The notes beneath the pieces are model-generated. The model saw nothing but the letters and a program-made list of their open reading frames with translations. It did no database searches and was not told the origin of the DNA. From an uncultured Chloroflexota bacterium (GTDB lineage Bacteria > Chloroflexota > Chloroflexia > Thermomicrobiales > UBA6265): a DNA stretch of 64,000 bases. Shown piece by piece: positions 34,809 to 44,968 of this stretch. The DNA is taken from assembly GCA_937901745.1 (NCBI GenBank), contig CALGSZ010000157.1:10172-74171 (forward strand). The letters are read 5' to 3'. The position numbers were made by a program, and so were the translations under genes. Numbering within the stretch: position 1 is the stretch's first letter; every line of letters begins with the position of its first letter.

Positions 34809-35993
34809 TTAGGTCGTCACCCCCGCGACCGGCTGCTTGGCGGCGGCATGGCGCTCCGCGAATCGCACGATCCGCTTGCACCCCTCGGTCACTGCCTCGT
34901 CGGACGAGGCAAGCGAGATGCGCACCATTCCTTCCGCCTGGGAGCCAAAGGTCGCGCCAGGAGCGACGGCGACCCGCTCCTCCTCAAGGAGCATCCGGGA
35001 TATGTCGCGGCTCGGCAGCCCGGTCGAGCGCAGGTCGACCAAGGCGTAGAAGGCGCCGTTCGGCACCACGGGCAGGAGCCCAGCGCCACCCAAGATCTCC
35101 CGCACGATTTCCCGGCGCCGGGCATAGGCCGCGCGCATCTCCTCGACGCACGCTTGCGGCCCAGTCAGCGCCGCCTCCGCCGCGCGCTGCGAGACCGAGG
35201 GAGCGCAGGAGGTCGTCGTCTCCATGATCTTGCCCGCCAAGGCGACGATCTCCGGTGTCGTGATCGACCAGCCGAGCCGCCAGCCGGTCATCGCGTATGT
35301 CTTCGAGCAGCCGGAGACGGCGATGACGCGGCCATCAGTGTCGTAGCGGCCGGCAGAGACGTGCTCGCCCTCGTAGACCAGCTCCTCGTAGACCTCGTCG
35401 GCGAGGAGGAAGATGTCGCGCTCCGCCGCGAGCCGAACCATCGCCTCGACCGTCTCAGCCGGGAACACCGCGCCAGTCGGATTCGAGGGATTCGTGATGA
35501 CGAGCACCTTCGTCCTCTCGCCGATCAGCGGCGCGACCTCCGCTGGGTCCGGTAGGTAGCCGCGCTCTGGCCGGCAGGGATAGGGAACGGGCCGGGCGCG
35601 TAAGAGCTCGACGATGCTGACATAGTTCGGCCAACCGGGGTCGGGGATCAGGATCTCGTCGCCCTCGTCGAGGATCGCGGCGAGGGTCGCCATGATTGCG
35701 TTGACCGCACCCGCGCCAACCAGCACCTGCTCCGGCTGCACCGGCCGGCCCCACCGCGCCGCGTAATGCTCCGCGACGCACGCCCGCAGGCTCGGCAGTC
35801 CGGCATTTGGTGTGTACCGGGTAAAGCCGTCGCGAGCATCGGCGAGCGCCGCTTCGATGATATGGTCGGGCGTGCGGAAGCTCGGCTCCCCGACTTCCAA
35901 GTGGATCACGCCATCGAGCTTCGAGGCGAGCTCCATGACCTCCCGTATTCCCGACCTCGGCAGGCGTTCCGCCAGCCGCGAATGGCTCCTCAT
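34809..35993 (-). CDS. Class I/II pyridoxal-phosphate aminotransferase
   Basis: The 394-residue fold-type I aminotransferase starts at ATG 35993, which has GGAGGA upstream; a TTG at 36014 has none. Visible are the EVGEPSF start, the GAGAVNAI cofactor-binding turn, NPSNPTG, ADEVYEELVY, and the PLP lysine Lys231 in SGCSKTYAMTGWRLGW. It resembles aspartate/aromatic aminotransferases of the thermophile type. The amino donor is undetermined. Confidence 0.88.
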   Translation of the reverse strand: MRSHSRLAERLPRSGIREVMELASKLDGVIHLEVGEPSFRTPDHIIEAALADARDGFTRYTPNAGLPSLRACVAEHYAARWGRPVQPEQVLVGAGAVNAIMATLAAILDEGDEILIPDPGWPNYVSIVELLRARPVPYPCRPERGYLPDPAEVAPLIGERTKVLVITNPSNPTGAVFPAETVEAMVRLAAERDIFLLADEVYEELVYEGEHVSAGRYDTDGRVIAVSGCSKTYAMTGWRLGWSITTPEIVALAGKIMETTTSCAPSVSQRAAEAALTGPQACVEEMRAAYARRREIVREILGGAGLLPVVPNGAFYALVDLRSTGLPSRDISRMLLEEERVAVAPGATFGSQAEGMVRISLASSDEAVTEGCKRIVRFAERHAAAKQPVAGVTT

Positions 35994-36086
35994 TTCCGCC
36001 GTTCCTCCGCTCAAATCTCGACTTCCGCGGAGAGGGTATCACGTCCGTCCGGGCCGCGAACCTTACGGTGGTAAGCTTGCTTCGGC

Positions 36087-37544
36087 ATGAATGACGCATC
36101 CGCCGACGCGCCGTCGTCCGGCAATTTCCGCGGCCCGCGCCGGCTTTGGGCGTATGGTCTCGGCATGCTCTTGCCGGCAGGATATCTCGCCTGGCGGTAT
36201 CCCCTTTGGCCGCACGCCGACCAACTGACCGATCTCGGCCGGCTTTCGAACTACGCCGTCGCGCCATTCATCGCCTGGGCCGCGTCGGTCGCCATCTTCT
36301 TCCTTCTCTATCTCCTCGCGATCCGCGAGTGTCAGCGCGTCGCTCCAGACAAAGCGTGGCGACCCATTTTCGTCTGTGGCGCGCTCCTCGCCGGCACGAT
36401 GGCGATGGTCTACCCGTTCAACGCCATTGACATCTTCATTTACGCCGTCCGTTCCCGCCTCTTCACCGAGTACGGCGAGAATCCGATCGCCGTTGAGCCG
36501 ATCAGCCATCGCGACGACCCGTGGCTCCCCTTTGCTTCGCTGCAGTGGGCCGATGACGTCTCGCCGTACGGGCCACTGTGGAACTGGATTGCCGCGCCCG
36601 CGACGCTCCTCTCCGGTGAGAAGATCGAGGTCGCGGTTGTCGTCTACAAGTTGCTAGCCGCCGTCTGCGCGCTCATCGGCGCGTTGATCGCCGGCCGCGC
36701 GGTTGGCGCGGTCCGTCCTGATCTCGCGCCGACCGCATCTCTGATCTATCTTTGGAGCCCGCTCGTCCTTTATGAGGGCGTGGCGAACGGCCACAACGAT
36801 GTCGTCCTGGCGGTGCCGCTACTTCTGGCCATCTTCTTCTGGCAGCAGCAGCGCGACGCCTGGGTCATCCCCGCGCTCGTTGCATCGGTCTGGATCAAGT
36901 ACGTCACGATCCTCCTGCTGCCACTGGCTGCCGTCGCGATCTGGCGGCGCTCATCTCCCGCGGCGCGTCCTGGACTCATCGCCAAGACGACCATCGCCAG
37001 CGTCGTCGTCACCCTGGCATCATTTGCCCCTTTCTTCGACCCCCCCGCCGTCCGGGAAAGCATCGACCGGCAAAGCTCTATCGTCATGACATCGCCGACG
37101 GCACTAGCAGTCGAGCTTATGCAACCTGCCTACACCTATGACCAAATCGTCGGGTGGGCTCGCTGGGTCGGCATCGGCGTGGTCGGAGTGGCGCTCGCGT
37201 TCGGAGCCGTCGCAACGTGGCGCGAATTCGAACGATTCCCTCGCGCTGGCTTCGAGGTCCTGTTCGTCTATCTTCTCGTCGCCGCTTTGACGTTCCGCAG
37301 CTGGTACGTCATCTGGATCGTCGCGCTCGCCGCGGTGCTGCCGCTCGGCTGGCCGTTCTGGCGAGCAACCTCGTGGTCGTTCGGCGCCGTCGCGGCTTAT
37401 GGACTCTTCATTTGGGGCTGGGAGTGGTGGAAGGTGGATTATTCGACGCTGCTGCGGCCCGGCATCGCGATTCTCTTTGGGCCGCCGCTGTTGGCAACCA
37501 TCGCGGAAGTGGTCGTCCGCGCAAAGCGCCGCCGGGGAGCGTAG
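36087..37544 (+). CDS. GT-C fold polyprenyl-phosphate mannosyltransferase-like membrane protein
   Basis: The 485 residues contain about a dozen hydrophobic helices. A luminal loop with DIFIYAVRSRLFTEYGENPI and DDVSPYGPLWNWI matches the MptA/MptB and related GT-C transferases that use polyprenyl-phosphate mannose outside the membrane. GHNDV at about 235 is another conserved spot. It may build lipoglycan or glycosylate surface proteins. The Thr/Ser-Pro-rich secreted protein at 12775 is a conceivable target, but no link is shown. The gene ends inside a perfect hairpin terminator. Confidence 0.72.
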   Translation: MNDASADAPSSGNFRGPRRLWAYGLGMLLPAGYLAWRYPLWPHADQLTDLGRLSNYAVAPFIAWAASVAIFFLLYLLAIRECQRVAPDKAWRPIFVCGALLAGTMAMVYPFNAIDIFIYAVRSRLFTEYGENPIAVEPISHRDDPWLPFASLQWADDVSPYGPLWNWIAAPATLLSGEKIEVAVVVYKLLAAVCALIGALIAGRAVGAVRPDLAPTASLIYLWSPLVLYEGVANGHNDVVLAVPLLLAIFFWQQQRDAWVIPALVASVWIKYVTILLLPLAAVAIWRRSSPAARPGLIAKTTIASVVVTLASFAPFFDPPAVRESIDRQSSIVMTSPTALAVELMQPAYTYDQIVGWARWVGIGVVGVALAFGAVATWREFERFPRAGFEVLFVYLLVAALTFRSWYVIWIVALAAVLPLGWPFWRATSWSFGAVAAYGLFIWGWEWWKVDYSTLLRPGIAILFGPPLLATIAEVVVRAKRRRGA

Positions 37545-37561
37545 GGTAACTCCCCGGCGGC
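37528..37561. terminator. Convergent intrinsic terminator
   Basis: An 11-bp perfect stem (37528-37538 with 37551-37561) spans the stop codon of the GT-C gene, with TTGGGTT after it. It separates that gene from convergent lpdA. Confidence 0.7.
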
Positions 37562-37580
37562 TTGGGTTCGTGCGCCTGGA

Positions 37581-39002
37581 TTAGATGTGGATCGCGTGGC
37601 CGAGCCAGTCGTGGGCGGCTTCGCCGATGACCTCGGAGACCGTCGGGTGCGGATGGACGGTGATCGCCAGCTCCTCGGGCGTGCTGTCAACCAACCGCGC
37701 AAAGGCCGCCTCGGCGATCAGCTCGGTCGCGTGCGGCCCGATGATGTGGACGCCAAGCAGGTCGTTGGTGTCCGCGTCGGCGACGATCTTCGCGAAGCCG
37801 TCCGGATGCCCCTCGATGGTCGCCTTCGCATTCGGCTTCATCGGGAACCGGCCAACGCGCACGTTGTGACCCCGCTCGCGCGCCTCCTTCTCGGTCAAGC
37901 CGACGCTGCCGATCTCCGGCGTGCAGTAGGTGCAGGACGGGGAGTTGAGCTCATCTAGCGGGAAGGGATTCAAGCCGCAGATGTGCTCGACGGCGATGAT
38001 CCCGTGGTGCTGGGCAGTGTGCGCCAGCATCTGCCGGCCGTTGACATCGCCGATGGCGTACACATGCGGCACGTTCGTGCGCATCATGTCGTCCACGACG
38101 ATGAAGCCGCGCTCGGTCTTGACGCCAACCTCCTCCAGGCCGATGTCCTCGATGCAGCCCTCGCGGCCGATGGCGACGAGCAGCGTCTCCGCCTCGACGA
38201 TCTTCTCCTTGCCCTTGGCATCGGTCAGCCGCATCCGGACGCCTTTGTCGCTGACCTCGATGTCATCGGCCGTCGGGCGAGCGCCGGGCACGACGTCGAT
38301 CTTCTGCCGCTGGAAGGCGCGGGTGAGATGCTGAGAGATCTCCTCGTCCTCCTGCGGGACGATATTCCCGACGAGCGTCACCTTCGCGCCGTAGCGATGG
38401 TAGACGGAGGCCCACTCGACGCCGGTCGCGCCGCCGCCGCGGACGATGAAGCTCTTCGGCAGGTGATCCAGGACGACGGCATGGTCAGAGTTGATCACCA
38501 CCTTACCATCGAACGGGACGCCCTTGATCGGCCTGGGCCGGGAGCCGGTGTTGATGATGACGTCCTTCGCCTTGATGCTGAACGGCGCGCTGCCATCGTT
38601 CGGCGTCACGCCGACCATCGTTGGGGACAGGAGCCGGCCGCGGCCCATGAAGACGGGGATCTTGTGCTTCTTCTCGAAGAGATAGAGGAGACCCCGATAC
38701 TGTCCCTCGACGATCTTCTTCGATCGCTCGAGCGCGGCTTCATAGTTGAAGGCGACGTCGCCCTTGATCTCGACGCCGAACTCTGACGCGCGCTTGACCT
38801 GATCGAAGACATCGGCCGACTTGAGGAACGCCTTCGTCGGGATGCAGCCGCGGTGCAGGCAGCACCCACCCAGAATCAATTCCTCGACGACCGCGACATT
38901 CAGCCCGAGCTGCTTGGCCCGGATTGCGGCGACGTACCCTCCCGTGCCGCCGCCGAGTAATACAAGATCGAACTCGTGGGTCGGGCTTGCCACCTCAGGC
39001 AT
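37581..39002 (-). CDS. lpdA: Dihydrolipoyl dehydrogenase
   Basis: This 473-residue FAD enzyme reoxidises dihydrolipoamide in 2-oxoacid dehydrogenase or glycine-cleavage complexes. Seen are the FAD-binding GGGTGGYVAAI (17-27), the redox disulfide Cys48-Cys53 in GGCCLHRGCIPTK, the NAD Rossmann GGGATGVEWASVYHRYG, an AIGDVNG second FAD motif, and the catalytic His452-Glu457 pair in HPHPTVSE. An extra Cys47 stands next to the redox cysteine. No E1/E2 genes are adjacent. A terminator-like hairpin lies in its leader. Confidence 0.9.
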   Translation of the reverse strand: MPEVASPTHEFDLVLLGGGTGGYVAAIRAKQLGLNVAVVEELILGGCCLHRGCIPTKAFLKSADVFDQVKRASEFGVEIKGDVAFNYEAALERSKKIVEGQYRGLLYLFEKKHKIPVFMGRGRLLSPTMVGVTPNDGSAPFSIKAKDVIINTGSRPRPIKGVPFDGKVVINSDHAVVLDHLPKSFIVRGGGATGVEWASVYHRYGAKVTLVGNIVPQEDEEISQHLTRAFQRQKIDVVPGARPTADDIEVSDKGVRMRLTDAKGKEKIVEAETLLVAIGREGCIEDIGLEEVGVKTERGFIVVDDMMRTNVPHVYAIGDVNGRQMLAHTAQHHGIIAVEHICGLNPFPLDELNSPSCTYCTPEIGSVGLTEKEARERGHNVRVGRFPMKPNAKATIEGHPDGFAKIVADADTNDLLGVHIIGPHATELIAEAAFARLVDSTPEELAITVHPHPTVSEVIGEAAHDWLGHAIHI

Positions 39003-39047
39003 TGGTACGCTTACTCCCCCTGCTGTGCATGTCGCGGCGGCATAAAA

Positions 39048-39088
39048 ACCCGGCCGGGCTCGCCGCGATTAGCCCGTTTCGGCCGGGT
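39048..39088 (-). promoter_or_regulatory. Terminator-like hairpin with U-run in the lpdA leader
   Basis: On the minus strand, outer 7-bp (39088-39082 with 39054-39048) and inner 6-bp (39076-39071 with 39060-39055) helices, with a 5-nt bulge on the 5-prime arm, are followed by five T residues. It lies 46 nt before the lpdA start with no minus-strand gene ending upstream, so it would act as an attenuator. A good -10 box TATACT (39107-39102) lies just upstream. Confidence 0.5.
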
Positions 39089-39130
39089 CAGGCCTGCGGA
39101 AAGTATACGGCTTCTTGGGCAAAGCCCCGT

Positions 39131-39159
39131 TTGACGCGCGGAACGTGGCGCGGTACAGT
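39131..39159 (+). promoter_or_regulatory. Promoter of the cyanophycin operon
   Basis: TTGACG at 39131-39136 and TACAGT at 39154-39159 are 17 nt apart. Transcription should start near 39166, about 110 nt ahead of cphB. Confidence 0.55.
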
Positions 39160-39273
39160 CGGTCGAAATGAGCGTCCGCGCCGAAATTTCTTGCCGAGTC
39201 GACCGGGCTGAAACGGGAAGACAGGTCTGAGCGTGGACATCACCCCAACAGCTGACTAGCGAGAACTTCGTGC

Positions 39274-40134
39274 ATGTCTACGATTTCTGCTGAACCCACG
39301 ACCTTGAATCAATCCGGTAACGATGGCTCCGCGCGCTCCCTCGTCCGAGGACCGATCATGCCAATCGGGGGAGCTGAAGACAAATTCAACGACCGGATCA
39401 TTCTCTCCACATTTGCTCAGCTCGCCGGCGGGCGAGACGCGCGAATCGCGATCATGCCCACCGCGTCCTCGATCGAAGCTGCTGGCGAGCGGTACAAGGC
39501 GATCTTCCTGGAGCTTGGCGTCAGCGAGGCCGACGTCGTCTACATCGCCGACCGGGAGGACGCCAACGACGACGAAGTCCTCGAAGCGCTACGCACCGCG
39601 ACTGGCATCTTCATCACGGGCGGCAACCAGATGCGCCTCTCGACGATCGTCGGCGGGACAAAGGCCGCCGCCCTGGTCAAGGAGCGGAACGAGGCGGGCG
39701 CGGTCGTCGCCGGTACCAGCGCGGGCGCCTCGATCCTCTCGTCCCACATGGTCGCCTTCGGAGCGAGCGGCGAAGTTCCCCGGCAGCGGATGGCACAGAT
39801 GGTCGCCGGCTTCGGGCTCGTGCCAGAATTGATCATCGATCAGCACTTCACGCAGCGCGATCGGATCGGCCGCTTGTTGATGTTCGTCGCCTCGAATCCG
39901 GGCCTACTCGGCGTGGGCATCGACGAGGACACGGCGGCATTGATCGGAGCGAACGGCGTGCTGGAGGTGATCGGCCGCCATACGGTCACGATCGTCGACG
40001 GCACCCACATGTACTCTGATATCTTTCAGGTGAAGCGGCACAGTCCCATCACCATCAGCGGCGCAATGTTGCATGTCTTGACTCCCGGGCGTCGCTTCGA
40101 CCTCAACTCTCGCCGCCTGCTCGATCGCCTCTAG
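39274..40134 (+). CDS. cphB: Cyanophycinase
   Basis: The 286-residue S51-family serine peptidase releases beta-Asp-Arg dipeptides from cyanophycin. The nucleophile Ser149 is in AGTSAGAS, and the partner His region is LIIDQHFTQRDR. Other family stretches are PIGGAEDK, FITGGNQMRLS and GVGIDEDTAALI. It lacks a signal peptide, so it should act on intracellular granules, as in cyanobacteria, not on external polymer. It is 111 nt upstream of cphA on the same strand, the usual pairing. Confidence 0.93.
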   Translation: MSTISAEPTTLNQSGNDGSARSLVRGPIMPIGGAEDKFNDRIILSTFAQLAGGRDARIAIMPTASSIEAAGERYKAIFLELGVSEADVVYIADREDANDDEVLEALRTATGIFITGGNQMRLSTIVGGTKAAALVKERNEAGAVVAGTSAGASILSSHMVAFGASGEVPRQRMAQMVAGFGLVPELIIDQHFTQRDRIGRLLMFVASNPGLLGVGIDEDTAALIGANGVLEVIGRHTVTIVDGTHMYSDIFQVKRHSPITISGAMLHVLTPGRRFDLNSRRLLDRL

Positions 40135-40245
40135 CGGCCGCGAGTCAGGACGAGCAACCGAAAGCGGGCCTCGGGATCTGATTCGGTCTCAAGGAGAATC
40201 GGCAATCGGCCAGTGGCGATCGGCGCCTGGCCGGCGGAGAGCGCG

Positions 40246-42891
40246 ATGATCGAGGTCCGCAGCACCACCGTCTACCGCGGTCCCAACATCTGGGCGAGGA
40301 TGCCCGTGATCCTCATGGTCGTCGACATCGGCGAGCTCGAGGATCGGCCGACGAACAAGATCCCTGGGTTCTACGAGCGGCTCACAGAGCTGTTACCTTC
40401 CCTCTACGACCACGGCTGCTCGCTTGGACGGCCGGGAGGGTTCCTTCAGCGCATGCGGGAAGGAACCTGGATGGGACATGTCCTCGAGCATGTCGCGCTC
40501 GAGATCCAGAACCTCGCCGGCGCGGAGGTGACACGGGGCAAGACGCGCAGCACCAATGAGCGCGGCGTTTACAACGTCGTCTTCGAGCACATGCAGGAAG
40601 ACGTCGGGCTGGCGGCGGGTAAGCTGGCGTGCCGCCTCCTCAACCATCTCATCTACAACACCGAGCCCGACTTCGATTTCCAGAAAGCGCTCGAAAACGA
40701 CGTCATCCGCCTCGCTGAGCAGGTCGCTTACGGTCCCTCGACCGGGGCAATCGTCGCCGAGGCGGAACGGCGGCAGATTCCCGTCATCCGGCTGCATCCG
40801 CGCCGGTCACTCGTCCAGCTCGGCCACGGCTGCTATCAGAAGCGCATCTGGGCCACCGTCACGTCGGAAACCTCGAACATTGCGGTCGACATCGCCGGCA
40901 ACAAGGAGCTGACGAACCGGCTGCTCCAAGAGGTCGGCATCCCCGTCCCGCGCAGTATGACCGTCCGCTCAGCGGATGAGGCCGTTCGGGCGGCCAACCG
41001 CATCGGGTATCCCGTCGTGCTGAAGCCGCTGGACGGCAATCACGGTCGTGGCGTCTGCATCAATCTCAACAGCGACGCCGAGGTCGCGGAGTTCTTCCCC
41101 ATCGCCTGGGAAGAGAGCCGCAACGGCGCGGTCGTCGTCGAGAGCTACATCGCCGGCCGCGACTACCGCATCCTCGTCATCAACGGCCAGGTCGTCGCGG
41201 TCGCGGAGCGTGTTCCCGCCCACGTCATCGGCGACGGCGTCCACACGGTGCGCGAGCTGGTGGAGATCACGAACGCCGATCCCCGGCGCGGAGTGGGGCA
41301 CGAGAAGGTGCTGACGCGCATCTCCATCGACGAGCAGACGATGGAGTGCCTCCAGCGGCAGGGCATCGGACTCGATGACATACCAGAGGCCGGGCAGGTC
41401 GTGCGGCTCAAGCAGACTGGCAACATGAGCACCGGCGGCACCTCGATCGACCGCACGGACGATATCCACCCGGACAACGCCGACCTCGCCCATCAAGCGG
41501 CGCTCGTCATCGGCCTCGATATCGCCGGCATCGACTTCATCGCGCCGGACATCTCCAAGTCGGTCCGCCAGACCGGCGGCGCGATCGTCGAGGTCAACGC
41601 TGGTCCAGGCTTCCGCATGCACACGCACCCAACCGAGGGGCATCCGCGCCATGTTGGCCGCGCGGTCATTGACATGCTCTTCCCGCCTGGGACACCGACG
41701 CGGGTGCCGATCATCGCGGTCACCGGGACGAATGGCAAGACGACGACCGTCCGCATGATCGCGCACATCATGAAGACCGCCGGCAAGCGCGTCGGCATGG
41801 CCACGACTGACGGCATCTACGTTGATGGGACGCAAATCCTGGCCGGCGACATGAGCGGGCCGACCAGCGCGCAGATGGTGCTGAAGAACCCGACGATCAA
41901 CTGCGCCGTGCTCGAGACAGCGCGCGGCGGCATCCTCCGGTCCGGCCTCGGCTTCGACCGGGCCGACGTCGCCGTCGTCACGAACGTCGCGGCGGATCAC
42001 CTGGGCCTGGGCGGTGTCGAGACGCTGGCGGACCTCGCGCGCGTCAAAGCGGTCGTGCCGCAGTCAGTCTTCCGCGACGGCACCACGGTCCTGAATGCCG
42101 ACAACGAGTGGACCGTCGGGATGGCGAACGTCGCGCGCGGCGAGATCATTTTCTTCAGCATGAACGAGGACAACCCGGTCATCCGCGAGCACGTCCGCAA
42201 TCGCGGCCGCGCGGTCGTCCTGCGGCAGACGAGCCAGGGCGAGATGATCACTATCATCGAGCACCGGCGGGAGACGAGCCTGATCTTGACTCGGCAGATC
42301 CCCGCGACATTCGACGGCCGGCTGCGCGTCAACATCGAGAACGCGATGGCCGCCGCTGGCGCCGCGCTCGGGCAGGACGTCCAGCTCGAGTACATTCGTC
42401 ACGCACTCCGCACCTTCACGACGAGCTTCTACCAGACGCCCGGCCGGTTCAATCTGCTCGAGGTGCAAGGAAAGCGCGTCATCATGGATTACTGCCACAA
42501 CGTGGCGGGCTTACAAGCGCTGATCGACTTCATCAAGCGCCTGGACGCGCCACGCACCCTGGGCGTCATCACGATGCCGGGCGACCGCAAGGACGAGGAC
42601 ATCCACGCCTTTGGCTGCTTGGCCGGCAAGCACTTCGATGAGTTGATCGTCCGCGAGGACACCAACACCCGCGGCCGTCCGCAAGGCGCGATCGCCGCCC
42701 TCCTGCGCGACGCGGCGATTGAAGGAGGTATAGATCCCGCGCGCGTCTCGATCGTCCTGGACGAACTCCAGTCCGCGCGCGAAGCCGTCTCACGCGCGAC
42801 GCGAGATGACCTCGTCGTCATCCTCGTGGATAAGCCAGCGAAAGTCTGGGACGAGTTGATGACGCTCGGCGCCGCTCAAACCGTCGCCTGA
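40246..42891 (+). CDS. cphA: Cyanophycin synthetase
   Basis: CphA polymerises aspartate and arginine into cyanophycin, an intracellular nitrogen store. ATG 40246 has GGAG 8 nt upstream; the product is 881 residues, typical of the full-length CphA1 type. It has an N-terminal domain to about residue 165, an ATP-grasp domain (RIGYPVVLKPLDGNHGRGV) and a C-terminal Mur-ligase domain with VTGTNGKTTT near 491-500 and MDYCHNVAG. All main parts look intact. The 5-gene oligopeptide ABC operon begins 160 nt downstream from its own promoter. Confidence 0.94.
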   Translation: MIEVRSTTVYRGPNIWARMPVILMVVDIGELEDRPTNKIPGFYERLTELLPSLYDHGCSLGRPGGFLQRMREGTWMGHVLEHVALEIQNLAGAEVTRGKTRSTNERGVYNVVFEHMQEDVGLAAGKLACRLLNHLIYNTEPDFDFQKALENDVIRLAEQVAYGPSTGAIVAEAERRQIPVIRLHPRRSLVQLGHGCYQKRIWATVTSETSNIAVDIAGNKELTNRLLQEVGIPVPRSMTVRSADEAVRAANRIGYPVVLKPLDGNHGRGVCINLNSDAEVAEFFPIAWEESRNGAVVVESYIAGRDYRILVINGQVVAVAERVPAHVIGDGVHTVRELVEITNADPRRGVGHEKVLTRISIDEQTMECLQRQGIGLDDIPEAGQVVRLKQTGNMSTGGTSIDRTDDIHPDNADLAHQAALVIGLDIAGIDFIAPDISKSVRQTGGAIVEVNAGPGFRMHTHPTEGHPRHVGRAVIDMLFPPGTPTRVPIIAVTGTNGKTTTVRMIAHIMKTAGKRVGMATTDGIYVDGTQILAGDMSGPTSAQMVLKNPTINCAVLETARGGILRSGLGFDRADVAVVTNVAADHLGLGGVETLADLARVKAVVPQSVFRDGTTVLNADNEWTVGMANVARGEIIFFSMNEDNPVIREHVRNRGRAVVLRQTSQGEMITIIEHRRETSLILTRQIPATFDGRLRVNIENAMAAAGAALGQDVQLEYIRHALRTFTTSFYQTPGRFNLLEVQGKRVIMDYCHNVAGLQALIDFIKRLDAPRTLGVITMPGDRKDEDIHAFGCLAGKHFDELIVREDTNTRGRPQGAIAALLRDAAIEGGIDPARVSIVLDELQSAREAVSRATRDDLVVILVDKPAKVWDELMTLGAAQTVA

Positions 42892-42946
42892 TGCGGCATT
42901 CTCGCCAGAAATCCGGCCCAGCATTGGGGCGCCGGACAACAAGCGG

Positions 42947-42975
42947 TTGACAGATTGGTCCATCCCGCCTAGATA
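42947..42975 (+). promoter_or_regulatory. Strong promoter of the oligopeptide ABC operon
   Basis: TTGACA at 42947-42952, a 17-nt spacer and TAGATA at 42970-42975 form a near-consensus sigma70 promoter. Transcription should start near 42982. Confidence 0.7.
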
Positions 42976-43052
42976 TAGTCGGACACGGGCCATGCGCTCC
43001 GAGCGAAACGACTGCTCGCAGAGAGTGCCGTCACAACGACGTGCGGTGACAG

Positions 43053-43910
<858 letters not shown>

Positions 43911-43928
43911 GCGAGCGGAGGAGCGACG

Positions 43929-44849
43929 ATGCCACCCTTGTTAGAGATGCGTCAGGTGACGAAGGTTTTCGGCGGCGGCGGCATGTTCCAACGGCGCCGG
44001 GTCACCGCGCTGCGCGACTTCTCGCTCGTCATTGAGGGCGAGCCACCCACGATCATCGCCGTCGTCGGCGAGAGCGGCAGCGGCAAGTCGACGATGGCAA
44101 ACCTGATGCTCGGGCTGGAAACCCCGACCTCGGGCGCGGTGCTCTACAAGGGGACTGACCTGCGACGGCTGTCCCGCGAGCAATGGCGCGAGTTCCGGCG
44201 CGACGTGCAAGCGATCTTCCAGGACCCGTTCGGCGTCTACAACCCCTTCTACAAAGTCGATCACGTCCTGACCACGCCGATCGAGAAGTTTCAGCTGGCG
44301 CGCTCGCGCGAAGAGGCGCGGAAGATGATCGAGCAGGCGCTGCTCGCGGTCGGCTTGCGGCCGGAAGACACCCTCGGCCGCTATCCGCACCAGCTGAGCG
44401 GCGGCCAGCGCCAGCGGACGATGGTCGCCCGCACGCTGCTGCTTCGTCCGAAGATCATCGTTGCCGATGAGCCCGTCTCGATGGTCGATGCGTCGCTCCG
44501 CGTGACGGTGCTGGCAAACCTGCTCCAGCTCAAGGAGCAATTCGGCATCTCGTTGATTTACATCACGCACGATCTCGCCACCGCGTACCAGATCAGCGAC
44601 CGGATCATCGTGCTGCATCGCGGGATCGTGGTCGAAGATGGCGATCCGGAGCAGATCGTCAAGCGGCCGCAACACCCGTACACCAAGCTCCTGATCAGCT
44701 CCATCCCACGGCCTGACCCGGATCAGGTCTGGGACGACGAGATACCCGAACGTGATGGTGTCCTCGCGGAGTCGCAGCTAACGAGTCTCACGGCGGAACA
44801 GCTGGAACCAGCCGATCGCCGGACCAATCCACCTTCACCCGTGCCTTGA
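43929..44849 (+). CDS. Oligopeptide/dipeptide ABC transporter ATPase (DppF type)
   Basis: The 306-residue ATPase partners the preceding DppD-like protein. It shows GESGSGKST, LSGGQRQRT, IIVADEPVSMVD and YITHD, and a C-terminal HPYTKLLISSIPRPDP block that marks the OppF/DppF branch. Two ATPases and two permeases fit the standard heteromeric importer. These ATPases could also serve the ATPase-less FMN-riboswitch transporter. An 18-nt gap and a GGAGGAG site link it to the preceding gene. Confidence 0.9.
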   Translation: MPPLLEMRQVTKVFGGGGMFQRRRVTALRDFSLVIEGEPPTIIAVVGESGSGKSTMANLMLGLETPTSGAVLYKGTDLRRLSREQWREFRRDVQAIFQDPFGVYNPFYKVDHVLTTPIEKFQLARSREEARKMIEQALLAVGLRPEDTLGRYPHQLSGGQRQRTMVARTLLLRPKIIVADEPVSMVDASLRVTVLANLLQLKEQFGISLIYITHDLATAYQISDRIIVLHRGIVVEDGDPEQIVKRPQHPYTKLLISSIPRPDPDQVWDDEIPERDGVLAESQLTSLTAEQLEPADRRTNPPSPVP

Positions 44850-44917
44850 GACTCGCTGTGGCAAGACACGCGACAGGCGATCGAGAAAGGAGGTGAGCGA
44901 CGAGGAGAGGAGATGCT

Positions 44918-44953
44918 ATGGCGATGCTGCCATGGTCGGACGCGCTAGCCTGA
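44918..44953 (+). CDS. Candidate 11-codon leader ORF before the binding-protein gene
   Basis: Two purine-rich ribosome binding sites (AAAGGAGGTGAG and GAGGAGAGGAG) precede a short frame MAMLPWSDALA that stops 15 nt before the binding-protein ATG, with overlapping ATGs at 44913 and 44924 in other frames. It may be a translated leader; coding value is uncertain. Confidence 0.25.
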   Translation: MAMLPWSDALA

Positions 44954-44968
44954 GTGGAGGGGACTCAC

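Noticed and set aside
40969..42000. 343-codon open frame antisense to cphA
   Set aside because: It is a GC-bias shadow; the product has no family features and lies wholly inside cyanophycin synthetase.
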